Assembly: GCF_963664965.1 (NCBI RefSeq)
Contig: NZ_OY761823.1
Location: forward strand, 2,056,001-2,120,000
Length of the DNA stretch: 64,000 nucleotides
DNA from: an uncultured Pseudodesulfovibrio sp.
GTDB taxonomy: Bacteria > Desulfobacterota > Desulfovibrionia > Desulfovibrionales > Desulfovibrionaceae
Direction of reading: 5' to 3'
Within the stretch, counting starts at the first letter, position 1. The number at the start of each line of letters is the position of its first letter. The notes under the pieces were generated by a model that did not search any database, was not told the origin of the DNA, and saw nothing but the letters and a program-made list of their open reading frames with translations. The position numbers and the translations under genes were made by a program. This document shows positions 34,814 to 42,976 of the stretch, piece by piece.

Positions 34814-35025
34814 GTGTCATCAAGGTGCCGGAAGCGGACGCCGCGGGATGGAAGTGTGCGACCTGTGACGAGGAACTGGTTTCCCGGCCTGTGGAACTTG
34901 AGTATCTCGATTCCCTGTTCAATGTGGAGCTGCCGACCTGTCAGAAGTGCGGGATGGTGCTCATTCCCGAGAACCTTGCGCTCGGCAAGATGAATCAGGT
35001 GGAGCATCTGCTGGAGGACAAGTAG
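34810..35025 (+). CDS. Small zinc-ribbon/rubredoxin-like protein (DVU_1557-like)
   Basis: A 71-residue protein with two CxxC pairs, C16/C19 (WKCATCDEEL) and C44/C47 (PTCQKCGMVLIP). This spacing suits a single Zn or Fe site of zinc-ribbon or rubredoxin type. It overlaps the preceding stop by ATGA. I recall the DvH homologue being named DVU_1557 family redox protein. A small electron carrier for the neighbouring oxidoreductase is a reasonable guess; a structural zinc site is the alternative. Confidence 0.75.
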   Translation: MSVIKVPEADAAGWKCATCDEELVSRPVELEYLDSLFNVELPTCQKCGMVLIPENLALGKMNQVEHLLEDK

Positions 35026-35029
35026 CGTC

Positions 35030-35692
35030 ATGCGGTCGGCTGTTCCATTGTGGGAGAAACCCGTGCTGCGTCGGGCAGCAGGCGAGACTCTGCGTCCCGG
35101 CGGATTCCGTCTGACGGATCGGGCCGCCGAAGTCATGAGGCTGGTGCCGGGATGCCGGGTGCTTGATGTCGGCTCCGGTCTGGGAGCGACGGTCGGGCGT
35201 CTGCGGTCACGGTTCGGCGTCGAGGCGTATGGCGTTGAGTCGTCCGGGCAACAGATTCTGCGTGCCGGAAGCCAGCGTGGATTGGTGCAGGCCCAAGGCG
35301 ATTGCCTGCCGTTTCAGGCAGAATCGTTCAGCGCGATATTTTGCGAGTGCGTGTTTTCACTATTTTCCGATCCACGGGCCGGACTTCGGGAGTTTTGGCG
35401 CGTGCTCGAACCCGGCGGATATTTGGCTCTCTCCGATTTGTGTTCTCAGGATGCATGGACGTCGGAAATCTCTTCCTGTGCGGAGAGGGCCATACCTTTT
35501 TCAGAGATAAGGGAAATGGTCGAATCGCAGGGATTCGCCGTGCGCTTGGTGGAAGATCATACCGCGTATCTCAAGGAACTGGCTGCAAAGTTGGTGTTTG
35601 CCGGAGATGGGGAAGGGCAGGCATGCGGATGCGGGCGTCGTCTTGGGTATTACCTGATGATCGCCCGAAAAAAAGGAAGTCAGGATGTTTGA
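35030..35692 (+). CDS. Class I SAM-dependent methyltransferase (DVU_1556-like)
   Basis: A 220-residue Rossmann methyltransferase: motif I VLDVGSGLGATVGRL near 44-58, acidic AYGVESS after beta 2, and EPGGYLALSDL later. The C-terminal region carries cysteines (SSCAERA, and ACGCGRR near 201-207) not usual in small-molecule methyltransferases. The overlap with the next gene is eight bases. Substrate unknown; a metabolite or cofactor modified together with the radical SAM enzyme is plausible. Confidence 0.8.
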   Translation: MRSAVPLWEKPVLRRAAGETLRPGGFRLTDRAAEVMRLVPGCRVLDVGSGLGATVGRLRSRFGVEAYGVESSGQQILRAGSQRGLVQAQGDCLPFQAESFSAIFCECVFSLFSDPRAGLREFWRVLEPGGYLALSDLCSQDAWTSEISSCAERAIPFSEIREMVESQGFAVRLVEDHTAYLKELAAKLVFAGDGEGQACGCGRRLGYYLMIARKKGSQDV

Positions 35693-36140
35693 TGACACTG
35701 GACTGAAGATGATGGAACTGGCCGGAAAAGGGTACTGTTGCAGCCAGATCATGGTGCAGCTCGCTCTTGAGGAGATGGACCGTGAAAACCCCGATTTGGT
35801 AAGAGCTGTTGCCGGACTCTGCAACGGGCTGGGCGATTGTTCGGGACCGTGCGGCGTATACACCGGGGCGACCCTGCTTCTCGGATTGCATGCGGGCAAG
35901 GGGACGGACATGGAAGAAGTGGATGACTGCCTGTCGCTCATGCTGGAGGAATTGCGGGGATGGTTTGTCGCGGCTACGACGCAGTACGGCGGCACGTCCT
36001 GCGGAGACATTCTTGAGGGCAATTGCGGGCAGCCGAATACGGCCCGTTGCGGCGGTCTGGTTTCCGAAGCTTATGCAAAGGTTCGGGAGATTCTGGCCGG
36101 TAACGGATTTGATCCGGCAGAAGGGCGCGAATTGTCATGA
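35685..36140 (+). CDS. C-GCAxxG-C-C family protein (DVU_1555-like)
   Basis: A 151-residue cysteine-rich protein with C18/C19, C46, C52, C56, C82, C106, C114 and C122. The block DCSGPCGVYTGA (51-62) corresponds to the GCGG-GxCGALTGA signature of C_GCAxxG_C_C proteins, which often occur as redox or selenium-containing proteins near molybdenum or selenium enzymes. All positions here are cysteine, with no in-frame TGA. It is translationally coupled to the radical SAM gene. Confidence 0.8.
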   Translation: MFDDTGLKMMELAGKGYCCSQIMVQLALEEMDRENPDLVRAVAGLCNGLGDCSGPCGVYTGATLLLGLHAGKGTDMEEVDDCLSLMLEELRGWFVAATTQYGGTSCGDILEGNCGQPNTARCGGLVSEAYAKVREILAGNGFDPAEGRELS

Positions 36141-37483
36141 ATCGAGTTCCCCGCAGTGTCTGTCCCGTTTGTTTGAAGCCCATTCCCGCCAGTCATGAGA
36201 TTGAGGATGGCAACGCCTATCTGGTCAAGGAATGCCCGGAACATGGTGAGTTCAGAACCATTGTCTGGCGTGGTGAACCCGATTTTCAGGATTGGAAGCG
36301 TACCAAGATTCCTTCCTTGCCAAAGCAGCCGTTTACGCGTTCGGAAAAGGGTTGTCCCTATGATTGCGGACTGTGTGACGCGCATCGGCAGCATACCTGC
36401 ACGGCGGTCATGGAGGTAACGTGGCGTTGCGACCTTGGTTGCCCGGTTTGTTTTGCTTCGTCCGGGAAAAAAGCACCCGCCGATCCCGCATTGGATGAGC
36501 TTGCATATCTTTTCGATAGGGTGAAACTGGCGTCCGGCTACTGCAATGTCCAGTTGTCCGGTGGCGAGCCGACCATTCGCAATGATTTGCAGGACATTAT
36601 CCGTCTTGCCAAGAGCAAGGGATTTCCTTTTGTTCAACTGAACACCAACGGTCTGCGTATCGGTCGGGAAGCCGGGTATGCCGCTTTATTGGCCGAGGCC
36701 GGACTGGATTCCGTTTTCTTGCAGTTCGACGGCATGGAAGACGATATTTACACGCGGTTGCGGGGCAGGCCTTTGCTTGAAACGAAACTTGCTGCCATCC
36801 GTGCGCTTGTTGATGCCGGTATCGGCATTGTGCTTGTGCCGACCGTGGTGCCGGGTGTCAACGAGCACAATCTTGGTGCGATTTTGCGTCTGGCCTCGGA
36901 GAATTCACCCGGCGTGCGCGGGGTTCATTTCCAGCCCGTGAGTTATTTCGGGCGGTATCCCGAAGCCCCGGCGGATGATCAGCGCATTACCCTGCCGGAT
37001 GTCATGCGCTTGCTTGAAGAGCAGACGGAAGGGGCGGTCCGTACCCGGGATTTCCTCCCGCCAGGATGTGAACATTCGCATTGTTCCTTTCACGCCAACT
37101 ATATGGTCCTTGAGGACGGGGGGCTGAAAAAGCTTTCGGCTAACGGCAAATGCGGTTGCACGCCGCGTCCGGCTTCGGAAGGTGCGGACAAGGCCAAGGC
37201 GTTTGTCAAACGTCAGTGGGCTGCGCCTGACAATGTCTTGCCCATGGCGGATAAGCAGGATGATCTCGACGCGTTCATATCCCGTGCGGCAACGCATACG
37301 CTCGCCGTGTCGGCCATGGCGTTTCAGGATGCATGGACGCTTGATTTCGAACGGCTCAAGGGATGCTGCATCCATACTGTTTCACCTGATGGGCGGCTTA
37401 TTCCGTTCTGTGCCTACAATCTGACGTCCATGGACGGCGAAACCCTGTATCGAGGCAAATGTGATGGGTCTGCCTCCGCTTGA
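36137..37483 (+). CDS. Radical SAM protein with two CX3CX2C motifs (TrsS-like)
   Basis: A 448-residue enzyme. The N-terminus has C9/C12 and KECPEHGEF (zinc-ribbon-like). CPYDCGLC (C73/C77/C80) and CDLGCPVC (C98/C102/C105) are both CX3CX2C; the second is the canonical SAM-cluster motif. SGGEPTIRND and NTNGLRIG belong to the SAM barrel. The C-terminal half has GCEHSHCSFH, GKCGCTP and GCCIHTV for auxiliary clusters. The layout resembles the MJ0619/Tes-like branch. From memory, NCBI calls the DvH neighbour radical SAM (seleno)protein TrsS; this copy is all cysteine. Substrate unknown. Confidence 0.82.
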   Translation: MNRVPRSVCPVCLKPIPASHEIEDGNAYLVKECPEHGEFRTIVWRGEPDFQDWKRTKIPSLPKQPFTRSEKGCPYDCGLCDAHRQHTCTAVMEVTWRCDLGCPVCFASSGKKAPADPALDELAYLFDRVKLASGYCNVQLSGGEPTIRNDLQDIIRLAKSKGFPFVQLNTNGLRIGREAGYAALLAEAGLDSVFLQFDGMEDDIYTRLRGRPLLETKLAAIRALVDAGIGIVLVPTVVPGVNEHNLGAILRLASENSPGVRGVHFQPVSYFGRYPEAPADDQRITLPDVMRLLEEQTEGAVRTRDFLPPGCEHSHCSFHANYMVLEDGGLKKLSANGKCGCTPRPASEGADKAKAFVKRQWAAPDNVLPMADKQDDLDAFISRAATHTLAVSAMAFQDAWTLDFERLKGCCIHTVSPDGRLIPFCAYNLTSMDGETLYRGKCDGSASA

Positions 37484-38771
37484 TGCATGGCTGATCCGCC
37501 GCATGGGGTGGACTGATGACGTGCCTCCTTCACCGGATCAGGTACGCGGCTGGCAGCTTGAACGGTTGCGGGATGTCGTGCGCCATGCCCGGGAAAACAG
37601 TCCGTTTTATGCCCGGTCTCTGGCTGATGTTGATGTTGCCGCACTGCTGACTGCCGAGGATTTTGCTCGTCTGCCCATGATGACCCCGGATGATGTGCGA
37701 AACGGGCCGGAGCAGTTGCTCTGTGTGTCTCAGGACGAGATCGCACGGGTTGTGACGTTGCAGAGTTCCGGGACTACGGGAGCGCCTAAGCGGATTTTTC
37801 ATACGCAGGAAGACCTGGAAGCCACGGTGGAGTATTTCGGCTGGGGTATGCGTAACCTTGTCGGTCCGGGGCAAACGGCATTCGTGCTCATGCCCGGAGA
37901 ACGTCCCGGAGGAGTGGGACGGTTGCTTGTGAAGGCCTTGAATCGAACCGGCGCGCGGGCCGTGACGCACGGTGTCATGGAAGATGTCGGTGTTGCGTTC
38001 GATCATCTGTTGGAGGAAGGGGCTGACTGCATTGTCGGTCCGGCGGCGCATGTGAACATGCTGGCCCGTGAATGGGAGTGGCGGGGATTGCCGCAGGGGC
38101 AAATTCAGTCCGTGCTTCTCTGCTGGGATGCGGCCCCGGACGCCGTGGTTCGCAATGTGGAACAGGCGCTTGGGTGTCAGGTGTTTCGCCATTGGGGCAT
38201 GATTGAAACCGGACTCGGCGGAGCCGTCGAGTGTTCACCCGGTTCGGGGATGCATCTTCGCGAAACCGATGTGTATCTGGAAATCATTGATCCGCAGACC
38301 GGCACTCCTGTCCCGGACGGTTTGTTCGGGGAGATGGTGGTGACCACGCCGCTGAGGCGGGGCATGCCGCTCATCCGGTATCGCACCGGGGACATGGGGC
38401 GGATTCTGCCGGACAGGTGCGCGTGCAAAAGTCCGTTGCGTCGTCTGGACCCCGCTGTTCGGCGCGTGGATGACTTCGTAAAAGTCGGAAATGACGGTTT
38501 CGGACTGACAAAATTGAATGAATTTCTTTACTCACTGCCGGGGTTATGGGATTTTGCGGCGTGTCTCCATAATGAGACATTACACGTTGTCGCCTGTGGC
38601 CGCGAAAGCGGGCTGGCTGACAGTGTGAGGTCGGTTTTACGTTCTATGCCCGCCATTGGTCATGGGGTTGAAAACGGTACTTTGCATATTGAAATTGAAA
38701 CGAAAAACGACGGGACTCCGGCTGTGCCCGGACTTGGAAAGCGCCGTTTGCAGAGAGATATGGAGTGTTGA
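37464..38771 (+). CDS. PaaK-like AMP-dependent adenylating enzyme (DVU_1553-like)
   Basis: A protein of about 435 residues of the phenylacetate-CoA ligase branch. The N-terminus RLRDVVRHARENSPFYA is typical of PaaK; the P-loop is SSGTTGAPKR near 106-115, followed by HWGMIETG and RYRTGDMGRI. It would activate a carboxylate as acyl-adenylate and perhaps make the CoA ester. Start is ATG 37464, or GTG 37461; GAGG lies eight bases before the ATG. It overlaps the radical SAM gene by 20 bases. Because Mop yields carboxylic acids, this enzyme could consume its product; it could also act on a maturation intermediate. Confidence 0.82.
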   Translation: MGLPPLDAWLIRRMGWTDDVPPSPDQVRGWQLERLRDVVRHARENSPFYARSLADVDVAALLTAEDFARLPMMTPDDVRNGPEQLLCVSQDEIARVVTLQSSGTTGAPKRIFHTQEDLEATVEYFGWGMRNLVGPGQTAFVLMPGERPGGVGRLLVKALNRTGARAVTHGVMEDVGVAFDHLLEEGADCIVGPAAHVNMLAREWEWRGLPQGQIQSVLLCWDAAPDAVVRNVEQALGCQVFRHWGMIETGLGGAVECSPGSGMHLRETDVYLEIIDPQTGTPVPDGLFGEMVVTTPLRRGMPLIRYRTGDMGRILPDRCACKSPLRRLDPAVRRVDDFVKVGNDGFGLTKLNEFLYSLPGLWDFAACLHNETLHVVACGRESGLADSVRSVLRSMPAIGHGVENGTLHIEIETKNDGTPAVPGLGKRRLQRDMEC

Positions 38772-38774
38772 TTC

Positions 38775-39791
38775 ATGAAGGCTTTTGTACGTTCCGTATG
38801 CGGACTTATTGAGCAGGATGAAAATTTTGTCATGGCGACCGTGGTCGAAAGTTCCGGCTCCACGCCGCGTTCTTCCGGTGCGAAAATGGCGGTGCGCCGG
38901 GACGGCAGCATCCTCGGTACCGTGGGCGGCGGTCTTGTCGAGGCAATGGCCTGCAAGGATGGCCGCAAGATGATTGATTCCGCCGACGGGCAGGCCCAGC
39001 TTTCTTTTGTGGACATGACACAGGAGCTTGCTGCCAATTCGGATATGATCTGTGGTGGCGGGCTGTCTGTCCTGCTTGAGGTCGTGCATGCGGACGGTCC
39101 CTGTGCATCGGCGTATCGGCAACTGGACGAGTTGCTGCGGAGCGGGCGTGAATCTGTTCTGCTGACGTCCTTTGACGGGACTGATTCTTCGTGTGCGGTG
39201 AAACACGAGGTTGTCACGGACGGCGCGTGTTCTTCGATGTGCCAGCAGGCCATGGATGCCGGTTCTGTCTGTTTCGAGAAAAATGAATCCGACATGACGC
39301 TGGCCGAGCCGTTCATCCCCCCGGCACCGCTGTATATTTTTGGAGCCGGACATGTCTCTCTGTTTACCGCAAAGGTCGGGGCCATGGTCGGTTTCCGTAC
39401 TGTCGTACTTGATGACCGGGACGATTTTGCCAATGAAACCCGTTTCCCTGATGCCGATGAAGTGATTGTCCTGCCTTCATTTGACGGGTGTTGCGACGAT
39501 CTGGAGATCGGTGAGGACGCATATATCGTCATTGTCACTCGCGGCCATCTGCATGACCGCAACGTGCTTGCCGAGGCCCTTCGCACCAAGGCGAAATACA
39601 TCGGCATGATCGGCAGCAAGAAGAAGCGTGACAAGATTTATGATTCGCTGCTTTCGGACGGATTCACGCAGGCGGATATTGACCGCTGTCATTGCCCGAT
39701 CGGCCTGTCCATCGGCGCGCAGACGCCGGAAGAGATTGGTGTCTGCATCGGTGGCGAACTCATTCAGGTCAGGTCGGGATACGGGCAGTGA
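38775..39791 (+). CDS. XdhC/CoxI family molybdenum-enzyme maturation protein
   Basis: A 338-residue protein with the N-terminal CoxI-like region (VVESSGSTPRSSGAKMAVRR, GTVGGGLVEAMA) and the C-terminal Rossmann XdhC domain (LYIFGAGHVSLFTAKVGA, VTRGHLHDRNVL, IGMIGSKKKRD). XdhC proteins bind and sulfurate Mo cofactor before insertion into xanthine-oxidase-family enzymes, so Mop is the obvious client. GTG of the next gene overlaps its stop. Confidence 0.9.
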   Translation: MKAFVRSVCGLIEQDENFVMATVVESSGSTPRSSGAKMAVRRDGSILGTVGGGLVEAMACKDGRKMIDSADGQAQLSFVDMTQELAANSDMICGGGLSVLLEVVHADGPCASAYRQLDELLRSGRESVLLTSFDGTDSSCAVKHEVVTDGACSSMCQQAMDAGSVCFEKNESDMTLAEPFIPPAPLYIFGAGHVSLFTAKVGAMVGFRTVVLDDRDDFANETRFPDADEVIVLPSFDGCCDDLEIGEDAYIVIVTRGHLHDRNVLAEALRTKAKYIGMIGSKKKRDKIYDSLLSDGFTQADIDRCHCPIGLSIGAQTPEEIGVCIGGELIQVRSGYGQ

Positions 39792-40909
39792 ACGACGTCG
39801 CGGCGATAATTCCTGCTGCGGGGTTGTCCTCGCGCATGGGACGGTTCAAGCCTCTGCTGCCGCTCGGGGGCGGGACCGTGCTGTCGTCGTGTATTGATGT
39901 TTTCAAGGCCAATGGTATCGAAAGGATTCTGGTGGTCACCGGAAAGCGGGCTGACGAAGTGTCGGAGGCGGCAGAGCGGTCCGGCGCTGTCACTGTCTAT
40001 AATGAATCGTATGAACAGGGGATGTTTTCCTCGGTATTGAAAGGGCTTGGCGCGCTTGATGGTGTGTCGGCCTTTTTCATGTTGCCTGTTGATATACCGT
40101 TGTTGCGGCGCGAAACCGTGGCGCGGTTGCTTCAAGAGTTCAAGCGGTGCAGCCCAACCATCCTGTACCCCTGTTTTCTGGGAGAACGTGGGCATCCACC
40201 GATCATCAGCCGGACGCTTCTGCCGGACATCTTCGCGCATGATGGTGCGGGGGGCTTGCGGACCGTGCTGGACAGACATGAGCCCGGTGCGCGTGATCTG
40301 AATGTGGCTGATTTCGGGGTGGGGCATGACCTTGACTGCCCTGCGGATTACGAATTGGCGTTGTCTCGCGCCGGAACGGGGTATCCCTGTGAGGAGGAGT
40401 GTCGCCAGTTGTGGGAGATGTATTCGCTGCCGTTCGATATAATTCGGCATTGTCAGGCGGTTTCGTGCGTGGCCGAGGCTTTGGCCGACAATCTGAATAC
40501 TCGGGGGGGGAAATCGATGCTTGATCCGGCGTTGGTTCGGGGGGCGGCATTGACCCATGACATAGGCAAAGGATCAAGGCGTCATGAAGCCGAGGGTGCC
40601 GAGTATCTGCATACGCATGGTTTTCATGTCGCCGCTGATATCGTTCTGGAACACTCCGACCTTGTGCTTGAATCGGATGCGCCCATCACGGAAAAGGAAG
40701 TGGTTTTCCTTGCCGACAAGCTGGTGCAGGGAGAAAGACCGTCTCAGCTGGAATCCCGGTACATGGCGAAAATGGATTTGTATGGTCATGAACCGGATGC
40801 GAAGCAGGCCATACTGGGAAGACTTGCACGGGCACAGGTTGTCCTTGCCCGTTTTGACCGGGAGATGACGGTGCCTGCCGAAAAGCTTGCACGGGAGGTG
40901 CTTGAATGA
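39788..40909 (+). CDS. NTP transferase (MocA-like) fused to an HD domain (DVU_1551-like)
   Basis: A 373-residue protein starting at GTG 39788, overlapping the XdhC stop. Residues 1-195 are a MobA/MocA nucleotidyltransferase (IIPAAGLSSRMGRFKPLL), as in the enzyme that makes molybdopterin cytosine dinucleotide, the cofactor of D. gigas Mop. Residues about 205-373 are an HD phosphohydrolase (AALTHDIGKGSRRHEAEGAE, LEHSD). The two activities in one chain suggest making and hydrolysing a nucleotide, or editing of the dinucleotide cofactor. Substrate of the HD part is unknown. Confidence 0.82.
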   Translation: MNDVAAIIPAAGLSSRMGRFKPLLPLGGGTVLSSCIDVFKANGIERILVVTGKRADEVSEAAERSGAVTVYNESYEQGMFSSVLKGLGALDGVSAFFMLPVDIPLLRRETVARLLQEFKRCSPTILYPCFLGERGHPPIISRTLLPDIFAHDGAGGLRTVLDRHEPGARDLNVADFGVGHDLDCPADYELALSRAGTGYPCEEECRQLWEMYSLPFDIIRHCQAVSCVAEALADNLNTRGGKSMLDPALVRGAALTHDIGKGSRRHEAEGAEYLHTHGFHVAADIVLEHSDLVLESDAPITEKEVVFLADKLVQGERPSQLESRYMAKMDLYGHEPDAKQAILGRLARAQVVLARFDREMTVPAEKLAREVLE

Positions 40910-41508
40910 TCGTGCTCATGCGTCATGCGCGGACAGAAGGCGGGGAAGGGCGATGTATCGGACGTACGCCGATACCGCTTTCCGATGAGGGAAGGCGACA
41001 GTCCGTCTGCATTGCCGAGGTGTTGCACAATGCCGGTTTCGCCCGGTTGTGTTGCAGTCCTTCCCTGCGGGCATTGGATACGATTTCGCCGCTTGCCGAG
41101 CGCATAGATTCAGGTGTGGATATCCTTCCGGCACTGGATGAAATCGACATGGGTGAATGGGACGGCCTGCTGTTTGACGATGTTCGCAGCAGATATGCCG
41201 AGCAGTATGGCGAGCGGGGAAAGTGTTTTGCGGATTTTCGTCCGCCGAACGGGGAAAATTTCAATGACGTTGCCGATCGTGCTGTCTCGGTATTGCAGGA
41301 TTTGGCCGCTGGCCCCCAGTCCGTACTCGCCGTGACGCATGCCGGGGTGCTTCGTGCCGTGCAATGCCGCCTGACCGGGCATCCCATGGATGATCTGTTT
41401 CATTTCAAACCGAAATACGGTTGCTGTACTCTTCTTGAATCCAAGAATGGCGAACTGCGGTTTGTCAAAGGCAATGTCCTGCCTCAGGTTCTATTCCATT
41501 TTCTGTAA
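40906..41508 (+). CDS. Histidine phosphatase superfamily protein
   Basis: A 200-residue phosphoglycerate-mutase-like phosphatase. The catalytic motif is RHARTEGG (RHG usually; here RHA) with H7 as phosphoacceptor, ALDEIDMGEWDG and VTHAGVLRAV follow. It resembles alpha-ribazole phosphatase (CobC) and general PhoE-type enzymes. It is the last gene before a terminator and is coupled by ATGA to the NTP transferase-HD gene, so it may hydrolyse a phosphate left by that enzyme; a cobalamin role is the alternative. Confidence 0.85.
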   Translation: MIVLMRHARTEGGEGRCIGRTPIPLSDEGRRQSVCIAEVLHNAGFARLCCSPSLRALDTISPLAERIDSGVDILPALDEIDMGEWDGLLFDDVRSRYAEQYGERGKCFADFRPPNGENFNDVADRAVSVLQDLAAGPQSVLAVTHAGVLRAVQCRLTGHPMDDLFHFKPKYGCCTLLESKNGELRFVKGNVLPQVLFHFL

Positions 41509-41512
41509 AAAA

Positions 41513-41545
41513 AAGGGGCTGTAAATTTACAGCCCCTTCTTGTTG
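41513..41545. terminator. Bidirectional terminator between the Mop locus and the mod operon
   Basis: A 26-bp perfect palindrome (41513-41538). On the minus strand it is followed by an eight-T run, ending the modCAB-DUF364 operon; on the plus strand CTTGTTG follows the phosphatase gene. Confidence 0.85.
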
Positions 41546-41567
41546 AATTCACTCAATTCGTTTGTTG

Positions 41568-42293
41568 CTAGCTGCTCATCGGGCAGAAGCGTTCCCAGCC
41601 CATGAGGCTGGCGGCTCCGGATATGGTGGTACCGTAAAACAGCACGGGTTTGTCGGTCAGGAACATGTCGATGGTGCTGTTGGCAAGGGTCGTGCCTGTG
41701 ACGAGCAGCAGGTCGCACCAGCCGATGGCTTCTTGCGTGGCGTCGCCGCCTTCCACGAGCACGCCGCGTTTGATCTGTCCCACGTTGTCCGGGTCGAGGT
41801 CGATGAGCCGGACCTCGGTTTCCTTGTTGAGTGCTTCGGCGAGCGCGGGCTGAAAACCGATGATGGTGATCTTGCAGTTGCCGTGCTTTTTGCGGATGCA
41901 GTCGAAAATCTGTGTCGAGCATTCCTTCGGGCCTGAGTCCTTGCAGTGAATGGTGCCTTCGGCCTGTCCCAGCGAGCGGGAAACCGCGTTGACCGTTGAG
42001 ACGAGTATGGCGCGGTTGAAGTTGTTGTCCAGCGGAAGCGCCGCCACTTCGGTCAGTGTGCCGGAGTAATTGCCGTAATGATCCGTGAAGGCCTGTCCTC
42101 GTGCTTCACGGAAGCGCGCTTCCATGAGTTTTTCCTTGCCCTGCTGGATGGGGAAGTCCTGCTCCTCGGGTTCTCCGATGGCTTCTTTCACACTCAGCGG
42201 ACCGGCGGAAACGGTGATTCTTTCGTTCAGTATATCCTCTGTTTCCCAGAGTGCCACAGCCTTGTCACGTACAGTTTCCAGTATTGTCTTCAT
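41568..42293 (-). CDS. DUF364/DUF4213 protein at the end of the mod operon
   Basis: A 241-residue protein with an N-terminal enolase-like DUF4213 portion (ILNERITVSAGPLS) and a C-terminal Rossmann-like DUF364 part (ITIIGFQPALAEAL, CDLLLVTGTTLANSTIDMFL, PVLFYGTTISGAASLMGWERFCP). Family members have been suggested to chelate or handle heavy metals. Here it is the fourth gene of a molybdate transport operon, nine bases after modB, which supports a role with molybdate, tungstate or the cofactor. Biochemistry is unknown. Confidence 0.8.
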   Translation of the reverse strand: MKTILETVRDKAVALWETEDILNERITVSAGPLSVKEAIGEPEEQDFPIQQGKEKLMEARFREARGQAFTDHYGNYSGTLTEVAALPLDNNFNRAILVSTVNAVSRSLGQAEGTIHCKDSGPKECSTQIFDCIRKKHGNCKITIIGFQPALAEALNKETEVRLIDLDPDNVGQIKRGVLVEGGDATQEAIGWCDLLLVTGTTLANSTIDMFLTDKPVLFYGTTISGAASLMGWERFCPMSS

Positions 42294-42302
42294 GATGTTC
42301 TC

Positions 42303-42971
42303 CTATACGGCTGAAAGCCGTTTCAATGCAATGAAAATGGTGAGTGAAAAGAGTCCGATAATGGCCGACAGGACCAGTGCCCGTTCGAATTCGCCGCTGA
42401 ATACGGCGTTGTATATTTCAAGGGACAGGGTGTTGGTCTTGCCGATGATGTTGCCGCCCAGCATGAGGGTGATGCCGACCTCGCCGAGTGAACGGCCAAG
42501 GGCGAGGAACCAGCCGGACGCCACATTGCGCCGTACATTGGGCAGCAGGACGAGCCAGAATGTCTGCCAGTCATTTTTCCCGAGTACCTTCGAAGCCTCG
42601 GCAAGTTTGCGGACATCTCCGCGAAGGGCAGCTTCCACCGGCTTGACCATGAGCGGCAGTCCGGCCACAAACGCCGCCAGAACCACGCCGGGGAAGCTGA
42701 ACACGATATCGACCGGAAGTACCTGCCCGATCAGTCCCGCACGCCCGAGCAGCATAAGGAGGATGAAGCCGGTGGCGATGGGCGGGAATACAAGCGGCAG
42801 TGTGACCATGAAGTCCACTGCGGACCGCATGACGCTTTTTCTGCCGGTCAGGTAATAACCGAGCAGGATGCCGCAGACCAGATGCAGCGCACCGGAAACC
42901 GCCAGAACCTTGAGGGTCAGTTTCAGTGGTGCCGTTGTTTCCGGCTGTACCAGGATATCGAAAAAGTTCAT
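42303..42971 (-). CDS. modB: Molybdate ABC transporter permease
   Basis: A 222-residue permease with about five membrane segments and the conserved loop REVGITLMLGGN region preceded by ALGRSLGEVG, the ATPase docking site of ModB/CysT-type permeases. LPLVFPPIATGFILL is typical. It begins five bases after modA. Confidence 0.93.
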   Translation of the reverse strand: MNFFDILVQPETTAPLKLTLKVLAVSGALHLVCGILLGYYLTGRKSVMRSAVDFMVTLPLVFPPIATGFILLMLLGRAGLIGQVLPVDIVFSFPGVVLAAFVAGLPLMVKPVEAALRGDVRKLAEASKVLGKNDWQTFWLVLLPNVRRNVASGWFLALGRSLGEVGITLMLGGNIIGKTNTLSLEIYNAVFSGEFERALVLSAIIGLFSLTIFIALKRLSAV

Positions 42972-42976
42972 TCCGG

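Noticed and set aside
35685-37483. In-frame TGA selenocysteine in the C-GCAxxG-C-C and radical SAM genes
   Set aside because: Both frames are uninterrupted and all motif positions are Cys codons.
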